Of a stretch of DNA of 64,000 nucleotides, positions 12,701 to 25,100 are shown piece by piece. The DNA is taken from the NCBI GenBank assembly GCA_022829145.1, contig CM040748.1, forward strand, positions 5,474,501-5,538,500. Reading direction: 5' to 3'. The position numbers and the translations under genes were made by a program. This DNA is from Albula goreensis. Taxonomy: Eukaryota > Chordata > Actinopteri > Albuliformes > Albulidae. Positions within the stretch are counted from its first letter, which is position 1. Each line of letters opens with the position of its first letter. The notes beneath the pieces were generated by a model that worked only from the letters and a program-made list of their open reading frames with translations, ran no database searches and was not told the DNA's origin.

Positions 12701-15700
12701 TTCATTTAATATAAGCACTTCAGGTGCCCCCAAAGGCATGCAGTGGATGAGTTGCACTAATGCTTGTATCTAATTGTGAGCACCAGATGGGAAAAGCGCT
12801 TTAGTATTATGTCTGAATGCATTTCAGTTCACTGGGTGTACCTGGCAGCTCCTGGCCTTCCAGCATCGGTGTGTTTGTGTGGTGACTGTCCCGTCCTGCT
12901 AACAGTGTCCCCCACCCCCCGCAGGAGTTCTAGAGGAGATCCAAGCCGCCCTCTCCTCCCCTGCCCTGGACTCGCCCAACAGCAGCGCTGACATCACGCT
13001 CGACACCACCGGCGACATCACAGTCGAGGACGTCAAGGACTTCTTAACGTAAGGCTTTTCCTATCACCTAACAAACTAAAGCATTCTTGCTGCTCTCTGT
13101 GTGGTCATGCTGAGCCACGGGTGGCCATTTTGTTGCTTGATTAAGCCCCGTTCTTCTTGTCAGAGAGGGTGGTTGCATTTCTAACCCATCAGTTTTTTTT
13201 GGTGATTTGATTTATCTTTCCCTCACCGAAAGCCTTCTGTCAGACTACGATACATCAATACTTAAAGCACTAAGTAAACAAAAATGTTTTATTTTTTTCT
13301 CCTCTGTTGCAGGGGAGCCTTAACTGTTAAACTCTGTTAACGAGCAGGAAAGGCTGTTGTTTATGCGGTCCCCTGTTACAAAGAGCAGTTTGTTAGAGCC
13401 CCAGTTTCCAGTCATATTTCTTCCTGTAGACTCTACTGACTCCCCCGCACGTTGGCCTCCACAGCTGATATAAATCCCGCTGCTGAAGTGGGGAGAGAGA
13501 GAGGGAGAGGGAGGGAGGGAGGGAGAGACGGAGGGAGGGAGGGTGGAAGAGAGGGCTCCACACCCAGGGACAACAGAGGATAATGGAGGGATTTGGATGT
13601 GTTCAGATTCTACAGCTTAAACATTCTCAAATGTACAGTTTCAGTGATATAACCAACTTTTTATGGTACAACAGTCTGGAGCATCACAAACATTTAAGGA
13701 TATAGTCTCGATAAATCACTCTTTGAATGTGGATGGAATTTTACCAGTGTAACGGTGTAACTGCCTACCCAGCATGCAGCATTATACAGTGGCTCGATGG
13801 TCCTCGTCACTTGCGCTCTATTTTTGTGGAGGAGAGAAGCTATGTTAATTGTAAGCTGTCACTATCAGGAGGGACGGTGGCTGTGCTCCAGCAGTTGAAC
13901 AATGTTTTTGACGTGAGCTGGCGACATAGCAGCTCTGACAAAAGAGCTAGAGGGATCAATTAGGGTCCCATTAGCCCCGTTTCTGACGGTCTAAACTCGA
14001 CAATCGGACGACTCTTCTGACTCAACACAGGCTCAGACTCCATCTCAGTCCCACCCAGACTTTTTTCACCCTTCATTCTTTTTTTAAGGTTCAGGAAAGG
14101 CTTTCCGGAAACTTCCTTCTCACTTCGGTCCCATAAGAAAGCCCACAGTCTTTGTTAATGTGGTAATCTAGGTCAGCAAAGCTGGAAGAGGAAGGGGGGT
14201 TGCAGAGAACGGGTCATCTCAATTAGTGTCCCAGAGCAGGTCTGTTTGGATTGGACTGGCACTCCTCGTTGCTCTGGTGTTCTGGGGGCCGTCTCCTCTT
14301 TGTCTCACCCACATTAATGAAGTCCAGAGGCTTCGTTAAATGTAGCGTGTGTGTGTGTGTGTGTGTGTGTTTTTTTTGTGCAGCAATTAATTATCTTCCG
14401 TTTGACTGCAAGGTATTGCCACCTCTCTTGAGCTTACATTGCTCACTGAAACTGCTGAGGTATATATACTTGAGTGTTGTGTTTTATATCTACATGTCAG
14501 CACCTAATGAATATGGTAACATTAATGTCTGAAAAACATAAAAGCACAGCCTTGATGTATTAACTCATTATATTGGATAACTTTGCACTTTTTCCCCCGC
14601 CCCTCATATTAAAAAGCCTGGTCAGGCATTGTTGAGTGCCGTAGCCTTGGTGTAGCGGTCCGTTCTTCTGAAATAATATTCTGCCATAACGCCAACTACA
14701 GCCAGTAACTTCACAGAGCAGCTCATCATTTTATATGTCGTTTCCCAGGGGGAGGGGCTTTCAGAGGTCACATGGTATTCCTGACTTTGTTGCACACTAG
14801 TGACTCCACTGGTTGACCTGGGAACTGCAATCTGCCAGTACCTGCTGTAGAGGCAGCAGTCACATGGCTTAGTGGTGGCAGGGGGCACCATGAGGATTGT
14901 AGTGGAAGACAGCTGGCTGAATGCGTTTTGGAGGATACCATAGTGACGGGATATCTTAATGATTACATATCCTGTTCAAAATTGTAAACTTTTTTTTTTT
15001 TTTTTTTTTTTTTTAAATTGGATATACACTGTGTTACAAACTTGGATGCTGCAGACAATCAACTGAGGTTTCCAAAGTCCCATTCAAAAAAAAAAAAAAA
15101 AAAAAAAGAAAAACCCCGTCTGGAATTGCACAGAAAGCACATCTGCCTCGAGGATTGAATGGGGGTGTCACAGTTGAGATGTATTTGCCGGATTTGTAGC
15201 TGTATGAGGTCATGTTTGGAGAAGCTACTTTCTGCCACAGCATTTGATGCAAAGTATCCCCGGGAGGTAACATTTTAACCTCTGGAAAGTGAAAGACGGC
15301 GTATTCACCAGGCGCCAGGCCCTCTCCTCCCCAGAGTAACGTGACCTAGAATGTTTAATGTGATGTGTTGAAAGGGGATGACATTTTTGACCTGTTTCCA
15401 AAGTTTGAAGATTATTTGGGCATCAGATTAAGTAGGCTTTCCAAAAACTATGTAAACGGCATGATGAAAAAATGTCATTGGCCAGTCCATACCATCTGTA
15501 TTCCTGTTGTCAGACATCTATAATGGCAAAGAAAGTTTCATATACTTGCAAGGTGTGCTGTCGGATGCTTACTTGCTTATTTAAAAGTATGGAGCGGCAC
15601 TGTTTTCATGAAGTCTCATGAACACTGGGGAATGTGGCTAAGATTCAATGATATGCATTCTATTAATTTGCATTTGAAGAGCTCCATTTCAGGCAGCACA

Positions 15701-15914
15701 TATGAATGGTCCTGTGAGCTGGCCCAGGCCCAGCATAAGGTGTCCTATCCTGCTGGGATATGGGACTATGAAGGAACAACAAACGACTGACTCTTGGGTT
15801 TTTTTTTTTTTATTCCCCAAACCCCCCCCCTGAAGGTCTGTGGATGAAGCAGAGAAGAACCTGAAGAACATCACAGAGGAGGATGGACGGTCTCCAGGCA
15901 TACTCATAAACTGA
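672..15914 (+). CDS. LLGL1: LLGL1, lethal giant larvae homologue 1 (C-terminal 10 coding exons, one frameshift)
   Basis: Cortical scaffold of the basolateral polarity module; it is a substrate and inhibitor of aPKC/PAR6. Exons read: 672-776, 1388-1680, 2333-2486, 2790-2943, 4854-5137, 5482-5745, 6014-6128, 8069-8151, 12925-13048, 15836-15914. All junctions are GT-AG and phases agree from exon to exon. Seen: the second WD40 propeller half ([36 protein letters not shown]), the basic aPKC target segment in exon 2333-2486 with serines spaced as in human ([10 protein letters not shown], then [10 protein letters not shown]), [12 protein letters not shown], and a C-terminus of [11 protein letters not shown] followed by a short tail ending ILIN. 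The 5' half of the gene is missing from the window. Exon 5482-5745 is 264 nt where the flanking phases require 265: one base is missing near 5607/5608, and uncorrected translation stops at 5713-5715. LLGL2 is less likely because residue-level agreement is with LLGL1 and the next genes are its 17p11.2 neighbours. Confidence 0.93.
1755..1933 (+). mobile_element. MITE-like inverted-repeat element, copy 1
   Basis: A roughly 180-bp unit in an LLGL1 intron, bounded by TGAGGTATCATGAA and the near-complement ending ATGAAACCTCA. The interior holds GAGCTGTCAATCATTGACTT and ATTGGTCCAAATCATTGA. The same layout recurs in reverse at 9303-9470 and, more decayed, at 54131-54303. It has no coding capacity. 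The family is not recognised and no clear target-site duplication is visible. Confidence 0.7.
4300..4500 (-). mobile_element. Candidate tRNA-derived SINE, minus strand
   Basis: Read on the minus strand, the segment has a Pol III B-box-like stretch (GGGTTCAAGCCC, near 4415-4427) followed by about 80 bp of body and an A-rich tail (AAAATAAAACAT, near 4310-4335). No convincing A box or target duplication was found. It could be chance. Confidence 0.3.
5605..5611 (+). other. LLGL1: Single-base deletion (frameshift) in LLGL1 exon
   Basis: Up to 5607 the exon reads ...SAEEYSEN in frame. From about 5610 the family sequence continues ([16 protein letters not shown]) in the next frame, as if the first base of a Cys codon were lost. 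The downstream frame also fits the phase of exon 6014-6128. It could be an assembly indel or a real lesion; the sequence alone does not decide. Confidence 0.85.
6129..8068 (+). other. LLGL1: LLGL1 intron with long poly-T
   Basis: Intron between exons 6014-6128 and 8069-8151. It contains a 34-base T run at 6751-6784 and a shorter one near 6488-6503. No exon or recognisable gene is seen inside. Confidence 0.7.
8545..8601. repeat. Strong imperfect hairpin (15-bp perfect arms) in LLGL1 intron
   Basis: AACTGCTGTAAAATC at 8545-8559 is the exact reverse complement of 8587-8601. Inside it, CCCCC (8566-8570) can pair with GGGGG (8578-8582), leaving a loop of about 7 nt. The size fits a short MITE or a pre-miRNA-like stem. 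No known miRNA seed was recognised. Confidence 0.75.
8890..8903. promoter_or_regulatory. RFX X-box-like site in LLGL1 intron
   Basis: GTGTCCATGGCAAC matches the RFX palindrome GTTGCC-N2-GGCAAC at all but two half-site positions. It lies in an intron stretch without coding potential. Motif match only. Confidence 0.35.
9303..9470 (-). mobile_element. MITE-like inverted-repeat element, copy 2 (reverse orientation)
   Basis: Begins TGAGGTTTCATG and ends CATGAAACCTCA, a perfect 12-bp terminal inverted repeat. Its reverse complement aligns along its length with 1755-1933, sharing CAGCTGTCAATCATTGACTT and GGTAGCTCCTCC. This is the best-preserved of the three copies in the window. Confidence 0.75.
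9711..9912. repeat. Minisatellite, about 33-bp unit
   Basis: Imperfect tandem array of about six units built around AAATCATAAAGATCATGATT followed by AAGATCATGCCTG. The two best adjacent units are exactly 33 bp apart. Units diverge towards the left end. The array lies in the large LLGL1 intron 8152-12924. Confidence 0.85.
10840..11120. promoter_or_regulatory. Candidate intronic enhancer with octamer/homeodomain motifs
   Basis: A non-repetitive block in LLGL1 intron 8152-12924. It contains ATTTGCAT near 10908 and, near 11077-11091, ATATGCAAATTAAG, which joins a perfect POU octamer to a homeodomain core. The composition resembles conserved non-coding elements. No alignment was possible. Confidence 0.3.
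12262..12537. repeat. Minisatellite, 44-bp unit with longer variants
   Basis: Repeats of GTGATACCCACCTCCATTC followed by an ACCCTTATAGGGTGATACCAGCA-type segment. Adjacent starts are 44 bp apart, and some units are extended by a second GTGATACCAGCACA module. The open frames through it are repeat artefacts. Confidence 0.85.
13493..13555. repeat. Polypurine (GA/GGGA) tract
   Basis: An almost pure purine stretch of GAGA, GGGA and GGAGGGAGGGAG motifs in LLGL1 intron 13049-15835. Tracts like this can adopt triplex or G-rich structures. No coding sense. Confidence 0.75.
14347..14370. repeat. (GT)12 microsatellite
   Basis: An uninterrupted GT dinucleotide run followed by a short T run, in an LLGL1 intron. 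Confidence 0.9.
14990..15106. repeat. Poly-T and poly-A pair
   Basis: A T run at about 14991-15014 and an A run at about 15086-15106 flank a 70-bp unique segment in an LLGL1 intron. They could fold back on each other or mark a processed insertion. No gene is seen between them. Confidence 0.6.
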
Positions 15915-16298
15915 GGGAGGTGAGTTCGGGAAGTGAACCCTTTGAATCGTCCCTTCCCCAGCCTGAACTGCAAGGACTTCTGGCCCTGGGACCTGATGTG
16001 GGAGTGTGGAACACAGCCTAATCTAGAGTCTTTTTTTTTCTCTCTTCTCTGCTCTTTGTGTGGTCAGGACATCGTCAAACACTGGTTCACTTACTGAAAA
16101 GAAGCCGCGTAATTTTCACTGAAAAGTTTCAAAACCTCTTCATGTTCTTCCCTTACTTGTTTTCCAGTTTTTATCATTGTAGGTTCATAAGTCCATCCTC
16201 TAACCATATGCAATGTGTCTAACAACTACCAAAAATCTTTTAATGTAGAGTATCCTGGTTTTTGTAAAGCACTTTGATGTTTGCGTGATTTTAATATG

Positions 16299-16331
<33 letters not shown>

Positions 16332-16341
16332 GAAAATGCCC

Positions 16342-16347
16342 AATAAA
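16342..16347 (+). terminator. LLGL1: Poly(A) signal AATAAA, proximal, LLGL1
   Basis: AATAAA about 430 nt after the LLGL1 stop codon, just past a long T run. It would serve transcripts that do not splice after the stop. Confidence 0.45.
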
Positions 16348-16444
16348 CCAAAAGCATTTGAATGCTTTCTTGTGTTCAGTAACAACAAAGCCACTGGAGC
16401 AAGTGAGTCATCTGTCTGGCCAATACGCCATTAACTAAATGTTG

Positions 16445-16484
<40 letters not shown>

Positions 16485-17244
16485 TGCTTTATTTGAACTA
16501 GAATTGGCGTTCTCACCGAGAGGTGAGCAGACCAGCCGAGCATTATGGGAGGATGTGACTTGGGAGATCATGAAAGAAGAACCAAATGGAAAGCAAGAAT
16601 GAGTTTGGGGGCTGGGGCGAGTTGGAAAGCACAAGGGCATGTGGTGTGGGGGGGGGGGGGGTTTTGTGGTCAGATCCCTGGTTGTCAAGGGAAGTAAGGT
16701 GCCAGCACATGCACAATGGAGGCCTACAGGCTGCTCACTTGTTGTTGGGAATCCATGTAGCACAGGAAGATGCCCAATGGAGTGGACATTTTTAATGAAT
16801 GAAGCACTTGACGAGAAGCTCTTGGCAGACGATGCCAGGATTTGAACGGGGGCCACAATAAGCCAGGGACACTGGCACTTTTATTCAGGGCTTATGCTAG
16901 CCCCGCCCAGGCGCACAGATGAGAATGGCACCCCTAGTGCTGTGCCATCTTTAAAATCCACCTTTGAGAGGCACCCCCAGCTTATTTTGCTTTTCGCATC
17001 ACCCGAGAGGCCAGAAAGAGCCATTTTACTTGTTTACAGCGCCATTATATTTGTTTATGGCTGCATTTTTGTATGCCTAAATTTCGAACAAAACTGGACC
17101 TTTTTCCATTTCCCTTCCGAGTCTAGATAATCCGGTCACAAACAAAACTAGAGCCAGCCCATTCATTTACTCCAAACAGAAACTTCTGAGATGTGCATTC
17201 CAGACCACACATGGTGACTTGCAGGGGGACACGTATTCTTCTGC

Positions 17245-17325
17245 TGTTGTCTTCCTCTTCCTCTCTTTGTCCTCCTTCCTTTTCTTGTTTTCCTATCTCT
17301 CTTTCCTATCTCTTTCCTGCTTAAT
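17245..17325. repeat. Polypyrimidine tract
   Basis: C/T-rich stretch of CCTCTT, CTTCC and CTATCTCTTTCC motifs in the LLGL1 3' region. Low complexity, no coding sense. Confidence 0.6.
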
Positions 17326-19968
17326 AGATTCTGTGGATCTGGTGGGTTTTTTTTTTTTGGTGTTTCCCATTTGTGTCTTTGTTGTTATTTGTAACCTATA
17401 TTGTTATTCAAAGCATCAAAGTGTCTCCTTTATCCGTTAAGGGGAGCAATCTCTTTTCTCGTAAATATAGCTCTCCGGATAACCATATGCCTTTCCAAAG
17501 GAAACTGTGAGGGGAAGCAAGAGTTTTCAAAGGCAGCTAGAAATCTGTTGCACAGCACCTTCTAGTGGCCATTTGTGTTATTACAAGAAACTGGCATACA
17601 GCGGATAAGATTGTAGTTGGTATGGTGAACAGCAGGTCTGCTTCTTAAATTGTGCATATAATGAGGTTGCTTAATTAAATGAGCCTGAAGTTCACTGATA
17701 TATTTTTTTTGTTTGTTTCAGGGGTTCACAGGCCTCTCATTTGGAGGGAGCAGAACTGAAGTGGAGACAGTTTGCATTTCTCTGATGGAACTTGACTGCA
17801 TTTAAAAAAAAAAAAAAAAAAAACGAAACAAAAAATTGAATAACCTTAATGAAGCTGGACCAGATAAACTGCTTTCCGTAGGGTTTTGACAAGCAATGTG
17901 AGGACACGAACCCTTCCTCTGTGCCAAAAGACAGCAAATGCTGTTTTCCTCCAATCTTTTCCATCTTTTCGACCTCTGCTCCACCCCTTTCACCATCTGA
18001 AGTTTAACATCCATGTTTAAAAAGGAATGCCTGCAGGAAACAAAAAACACAAGGGTTGGGGAGGAGCTGCAGCTGTCTGAGTTTTTCCTAAGCCTTTACG
18101 TTCTGCTGATCCAGTCCGTGCCAGGATCTGTTTCAGAGAGTGTGTGTGGGGCCGTGTAGCTCTGCTCTGCTGCTGCGTGCCAAGCAACGAGGCCATTAGC
18201 CATTAGCCTTCACCTGGACTACCTGTCACACCACAGCTGGATCCAAACCGACAAGGTCAACATCTGCTGAAAATGATGTCCTGCTTCGGTCTGAGGGAGG
18301 TCCCCACACTTATTCCAGTCCTTCGATGCCACCCGCCCCCAAGCTTTCTGCTCACTCTTGGCTCCATCTTAGGGTTTCGGTCTGTGTTGGCAGCAGAGTG
18401 CCTGGAGATAGCTAGATCTCGCTAGCCGTTGCTTCTTAGCGAGATCAGAAGAGGAGATAAAGTGCGCTCTGACAATAGACAGTAGCCTGCTTCCCCTAAA
18501 TTATTTCCTTTTCCCAACTTTTTATGCTGTGATGGTTTGTCCAGGACCAGACCACTGAACAGTTATCACTTTGGACCCTGTGGGTTTGATCAAATGTTTT
18601 TTTTTTTTTTTTTTTTTCCTTTACCTAATTCATAAAAGCAGTTCTGGTGTATTGGCAGGCCTTTTTTCTTTCATAATTTCTGTAGATTGGTAAGATATGA
18701 TGGATGTTTTCTCAGTTGCCAACATCGTTTTTCTTATAGTAATTTCCCTTGTTCTGATTACCTTTGTTTTTGCCCCATCTTCTTTGCCACGCCACATTTA
18801 ACACGTGTGTCATGATGTCTTTGACATGAAATCTCCATGGTGAAATCTTTTTACTTAAGGACACCTAATGAGCACAACGGTCTCGAGTGTGGTGTTTGAC
18901 CAAAAGATATTTTGGAAGAGAATGAACCTTTTTAATCTTTGTTTTTAAAAAAAATGAACAGGTGACTTTACAGTGCTCATCCTTATATACCTAGTCAAGG
19001 TACAGTCACTTTAACGGATGGTAATCGCTTTTGATAATGTATGTGTAATTTCTATTTTTTATTCCATTCACAGTATTAACACAATCTGTAGAAACTAATT
19101 GTGTATGATTTTTTTGTATTGAGAGGATATTTTATAGGCACTGGTGTGTAGAGCACTAATGATTTCTTACACTGTGTTTTTTTTGCTGGGTGATAATGTC
19201 GTGAATCTGATCCTTGTGTATGGAACCTGTAGTCCAAGGTGCTGAGAGAAGAGGGCAAAGCTCTTTGGAGACAAAGGGACTGTTGGGTTTTGGACTGTAA
19301 AGGTTTGACTTTTCCAAAAGTGTTTATCCTCATGAAGTAGCCAATCCTATGTTTTCAAAGTAAAAGGAAACTAGTAAAGTAGATGCTTGAGCTGTTTTAT
19401 GCAAGGAAAACAGTCAGCCAGAGTTCACCCTCAACATTTCACATTATTTTAATCAGTTCAGGTCCTGGGTATTGCTTTGGTGCCAATTGAGTATGTTACA
19501 CAAACACTGTCCGCAAATATATTTCATAAAAGCAAAACTTTGTCATGAGGAAACTTGGGAGATTTGGCTAATGGCTGTATGAGATCAACAATGACACAAA
19601 AATAATGTTTGCATATAAAATGCAATGTATAATTGTCTTGCTGGAAGCTCTCCACTACTTGGTAGGCCTTGGTTTAAACAGCTGTTGGCCACCCAAGTTT
19701 CTTGTCTCTAGAACCACTTTATACTTTGAAAGGGACCCCAAACATGTAGTCATTTTATTTTATATATGTTATGTGTATGTTTTCCATCAAATGAAGACAC
19801 AAATGGACTTTTAAAATATTGTATTGTTGGCACCTATCCTGTGAAACTTTTAAGACTATAGTTTACATTTAATTTTGTTTTCTTTCCTCTCATGTAGAAT
19901 GTACCTGTTACTTACTTGATGGTGTAGCATTGTAAGTAATTGAAAATTCAGCATTTCATTCGATGTTA

Positions 19969-19974
19969 AATAAA
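19969..19974 (+). terminator. LLGL1: Poly(A) signal AATAAA, distal, LLGL1
   Basis: AATAAA followed within 20-45 nt by a GT/T-rich segment; the last good signal before the LLGL1-MIEF2 gap. Confidence 0.6.
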
Positions 19975-19990
19975 GCATTTACTGCCTAGT

Positions 19991-22900
19991 GTTCAACTTT
20001 ATCTTTGTGCAAAACAAATCTTTTTTTTAATGAAGAATGCCCTAAAGGGTGAAAAATATGTTTCTGTGTGTAGGGAGAATTTTGTGGTAATTAGGTAAAA
20101 TACTACTTGTCATATACCATGAACAAATAAATCAATGATATATGAAAATTAATCTAATAATTCATTTACCACAGTGGACCTACTGCTCCATATTTCCTCC
20201 AGATCAAGTGTGTGCAGGTTGAGAAGCAGTTTCCATTTTGAATATAAACCTAAAACAGAAATTCAGTCCTGGAAATGCTCTAGGCTTCCATCAGTGAATA
20301 TTTGTTTTAGGACCCATGGATTAGAGGTGAGGTCAATAAAGGTAAAAGCAAAAAGTACACTAGATATACAGTCAGCCAACTGCATTAGGCCTATTCCTAC
20401 AATGTGTACTAAAGTAGGAGAAGACACTGGAAGGGGAACTTGGATCACTCCTCTATGCAGAAGCTTATAGATCCTTGATGTCTTTAAATCAATGCTTATG
20501 AATTGTGTTCTTCAATTCAGACCACAGGTTCTCAATCAGTTTAATGCCTCCAGACTGGCCACTGCAAAATGTTAACTTTCAGTCAAAATTTTCTCTATTG
20601 ATTTTGAGGTGTGTTGACACACTGTTAGGTCCATCTTCATTCAAATTTTGCATCTCTGGTGCAGTCTTTCAAGTATTTAAATGGATTAAGTGAGCAAAGG
20701 ACAGGAGGTCATGTTGAGCAGTAATGAACATGACTTCAGATTACTGACTCCCCACCCCCTTCATTTTGACTCCCACTATGGACTAGTTTCCCACCCACCT
20801 CTTACAGACATCAGAAACCAGCAATTCTAAAATTTTGGATTAACTCCAGGCACCGCAGCAGAAACAAAATGGCAGGACAAAATGACCAATAGGCTGTGAT
20901 CCTGTGACTGAGCAATATATATGCAATATCTCTTGAGTACAGCGAAAAGTAAAAAAAAAAAATAATAATAATAAAAAAAAGTAAAGGTTTATTTAAACAG
21001 CTCTGACTGTCCAATCAATATTGGGGAAACTATAACCTCCAGTTACACTCCGTGCCACACCCCTCACCCACCCCCCCCCCCCCACCCCCACCCCCAAGGG
21101 TCATCGGGTGATGTCAGTGTCTAGTCTAGGGATCCAGGCCTCAGACAGGGGGCAGGCGTCACATGACCCTGCACTTCACCAGATAAAGCCAGGAAATAGG
21201 AACCAGGCGGCCACATTCCTGTGGTTCACTTCGGAAATTGCTTGACTAAATGAATCATCTGCGAGGAGGAGGGAGACACTCATGCATCCCCCATACAAAA
21301 GTAAAATATCCCTAAATACAGGGAAAAAAACCCCTAGGTGGTTCACATCCAACAAACTGCTGGGAAGTAATGAACACCACTCCCATGTGATCTCATGTGG
21401 GTGAACCCGAAGCACATTGGACTTCGCTCTCTGTTTTGAGCAACAGAAAATCCCCTCATGAGTGTGGTGGTATTTTGAACACACTGGATCACAGTTGGCA
21501 GCATAGATTTCTTGGCACGGATGTAAGTATTTGGAAATGGATTTATGCATTATGGATATTAGGACCTTTTCCAGTATTCTTTTACTGTATTATACGCTGG
21601 CTATTCCTTCATTATGCATTATTTTGCACTCATGAAAACATGTAACCAGTGATCCCCCATACAAAATTTTGAACACAATTTATAAAATGCAGGTGAGAAT
21701 ATCATTTATATGTAACTGCATTCTGAGGTGTGGTTTAGGAATCTGTCCATTTTTCTGGAAGACGGAACATTTACAGTTGAGGGCTGAGTATTAACATGTG
21801 ATTTTCGTTGGCGACATAATGCCTAACGTTCAGGAAGAACGTTTAGGAAAGGGATTTTGGTGATGCATCGAGCAGTACTTACCCCGCAGACTGAAACAAT
21901 TACACCTACATAACAGCTCCTCTCAGAGCCACGTGCAGGATATGATCTAAGACCTCCAGACAAACACACCACCCTTCACAGTCTTGTGGTTGACATGTGT
22001 GACCTTGGAGTTGCACCTCTAGGGGACTATGAAACAGAATGTTTGGCCTTATGATGTACACTGCAATTACACAGTTTCAATCTGACAGGGCTTTACAGAG
22101 AAAAGGGAAAAAAAACCCTATTGCTGAGGTGCAGCTCCGATAACCAAAAACATCAAATGAAAAAATCATTAAGCAGATGAGCAAACCATACACTGACTGT
22201 ACTGTTTGGGGGGTGGTCCTCTCAGCTTTCACTCTTGATTCTTTGTCTAAATGTTGCAAAATACAAAGTACCAGTTGTGATTAAAATGTACCAGTGGAAA
22301 ACTCAATATTTCACCCTAAAATTGCATTCAGCTGTCATGAAGGTAAGGATCCAAGGCTTGATTTCAAAAGGTATTGATGGACAGATAAAACAAAATGCTA
22401 ATAATGAATTAAGAGAGTGATCCAGAATGAAGAGCAGGGACCAATATCAGTATTCCTGCAGCTATATGTCATGAAATTTAAACAGTTCAAGAATATTTAT
22501 TCCCTGTGATAACAGGTGTACTTGGGTATCACCACAATACATCGCCCTCTGCTGATCACATGGAGCATTGCAAGTGTGATTATAGCAGTGAGGTCAAGGC
22601 ACTGCAGCACTGAGCTCTTTCAGTTAATTCTGCTGACTCTGATCCAACCCAATGCATGAGCACAAAGTCATCACCTCCCACACAGACAATGACATGCAGG
22701 GATTATGCTACCTCTTACTTTGTGAAGAGGCTATCATGTTTCTTCTGCAGTGTGAAGGCAAATGTGTCACAGTGCATGTTTGGGGCTTCACTGCACTCTG
22801 CACAGTGGAAGACCTCCTCTGGCTGCTTGTCCTTACTCTCCTCCTCCTTGTCCTCCTTCATCTTCTGCTCCTTTGACATTCTTGTGTTCCACAGGCCTCC

Positions 22901-25100
22901 AGGACCTGTACAGCAAAGGACAGATATGTATTGTGTTCACATGACTCCAGTTCGTAAATGCTTCAGGCTCATCTTTGTACTTTTTTCAAGAGCAATCTCT
23001 CTTTTATTTTGGTGCCTAGATATAGTGCACAGATTATTGCATTAGGACTATAATTGCGTTTCTTTACGTACATCGTTTACGGAAAAGTTCAGACTCCTTA
23101 GTTCTTGCCCTTATGAAATATTCCTGCTGATTGTATGTTTAAAAAAAGTGTTTTTATTAGATAAAACTGTATTTATATATATCTGATGTCCAACAAAAAG
23201 ATAACTCAAAAAAGGCATCTTTAAATGTTAATGATACAATGTAAAGACTGCATGAAAGTTGATTGTTTGTATAAATAGAAATCTAAATCTTACATATTTT
23301 CATTAATACAATCATTTCACTACATAGTGTTTAAGTCAAAAATAACAATGACATGTATAAAAATTAAATGTATTATGCTTTTGCACAACCTTGCCAAAAT
23401 AGAGAAAAATATAGGCCCCTGTGTGTTCTGTGGAACCTTGCACATAATTTGGACTGGGGAAAACATGGGATCAAAGAGAGAACGGGAAACGTGTCTTTCT
23501 AGTGGATAAAAAAGATAAATCGTGTCAGAGAAGGCAGTAATGCCCACCCAGCCTGGAAGGTGGGGTTTAAAATTTAGTGATCAAGGCTATCAAATGCAGT
23601 GCTGAGGCCAAACAGAACTGAAATACGATGTTCACCACTGCATGCATATACAAGGCTAAGTACAACCTCAAGGGGGTCTATGTCTGTGTTGAGATTTGGC
23701 TGATAAACAGGCTTCTTCAAAATGGACAAGCGGTTAAAGATGACCTTTTCTACGATCTTATTTCAGACAGAGATGTCCAGGTTAGGTTCCTTCAGAATTC
23801 TGATCTACTGAAGATTGAAAGAATGACTGAAGTAATCCAGCAGTTAGACAGCAATAATCAATGTTTGTGCAATCTGTTTTTAAAAAGCAGTCCGTGGGAG
23901 TCATGTGGGACGATAACAGATCTGAGATTTCATATGAGAGATTTCATGCCTGAAATCCTCTAGAGGCGTAGACTCAAAAGATCCAAACAATTCAGTGTTC
24001 TGGTAGACAGTCTGTAAGGAGAGAAAACTGAGATATGGTGTTGTCGCTAAAATAAATAAATCCTCAAAGACCAGGAAGAGATTGAAGATTACAATGTGTA
24101 ATATGATGAAACTGTATGAAACAAAAACAACGCTTTGTCCATTTACATGGACACTTTGTCTCACTTTGAGGCTAGGAATCTGACCCACTTCCTTCATAAA
24201 GAGCTAATTCACCTGGGGCGTCTCCAGGTTCTTGTACAAACATTGGTCCTTCATTTCTAAGTTCTTCATATTATCGTCCCCCCTGACGAAGCACAAAGGA
24301 CCATAATAGCGCATGGGTCAGGGTTTAAATGACCTGGCATAGGTGACTTGTACACCTCTGCATTAAAGAAAAACCGGATACCTGTGATAGCAGGACCCCA
24401 TGTGACTCTGCTCTCACTACCTCTTACTTTGCAGGCATTAGACGGGCTAAACAATATTAATGTCCTTCACAGCACGTTGGTGTTCTATGTTCTCAATAAA
24501 TGTGTTTGTTTCCCGGCAACATCTGTCAGGCTCTTCAGCACCAACTTTGCCTGACTATCCAGAGCAGGTGCCTCCCTGCGCCTAAGCCCTTCACCTCTTT
24601 GCCAACAGTTCTGTGTCCTGTTCCAACGATTTTATCATGATGATTATCATGTGATATCTGAAAATCATATCGCCATGGATGCACATAAACATTACCTACA
24701 GGCTTTAGCGCCCCTGATATTTGACTAACGTCTAATGAACAAACTTGTTTAATTTATTACAAGGGGTACCCAAGGACAACGCGTACATGGCAGCTGCCAC
24801 TGTTATATCAGTCTAGTGAATCTGGACAGTCAGCTATGGCTATGTTTTTAATTACCAAAAAAAACACATTAGTTTTTCAAATGCATTAAAAAGGCAATAG
24901 GGTGCCTCCGTGGGTGCTTGGCTCTCTAATTATCACCACACAAGATAATGTTCATTAGGACCATACATCTATCGTAAAACAGCTGAACAGACGTCATTAT
25001 CTACGTTGATTGTTAGATTCCAACTGCAAATACACAGTGCCTGCGTTTGCATAACTTTGGCTAAAGCGAAATCTCAGGCCTGAATCTGGATCCGACCAAT
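19991..25100. other. Intergenic gap between LLGL1 and MIEF2
   Basis: No coding exon supported on either strand. In human, FLII (minus strand) occupies this interval; no gelsolin-repeat or leucine-rich-repeat coding is visible here. It contains a C-rich run near 21067-21095 and a CTCF-like match (GCCCTCTGCTGA) near 22543. Open frames near 22650-23045 and 23628-23963 have no recognisable family and look like chance. Confidence 0.6.

Larger units (their letters stand above)
15915..19990 (+). other. LLGL1: LLGL1 3' untranslated region, probably two alternative forms
   Basis: The stop codon ends at 15914. Five bases later a near-consensus donor (GAG|GTGAGT, after 15919) could splice to an acceptor after a T-rich tract (TTTGTTTCAG, exon from 17722), giving a distal 3' exon that ends after the signal at 19969. 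Unspliced transcripts could end after the signal at 16342. T and A runs lie at 16303-16331 and 16449-16481. The intron after the stop is inferred, not proven. Confidence 0.5.

Noticed and set aside
22652..23045. Overlapping 74- and 129-aa frames with Leu-rich tails
   Set aside because: The Leu run comes from a CTCCT-rich low-complexity stretch; no conserved protein features.
23520..24000. 111-aa plus-strand frame in the LLGL1-MIEF2 gap
   Set aside because: No start context, splice signals or recognisable domain; the wording of the DNA resembles a decayed fish repeat but I could not name it.
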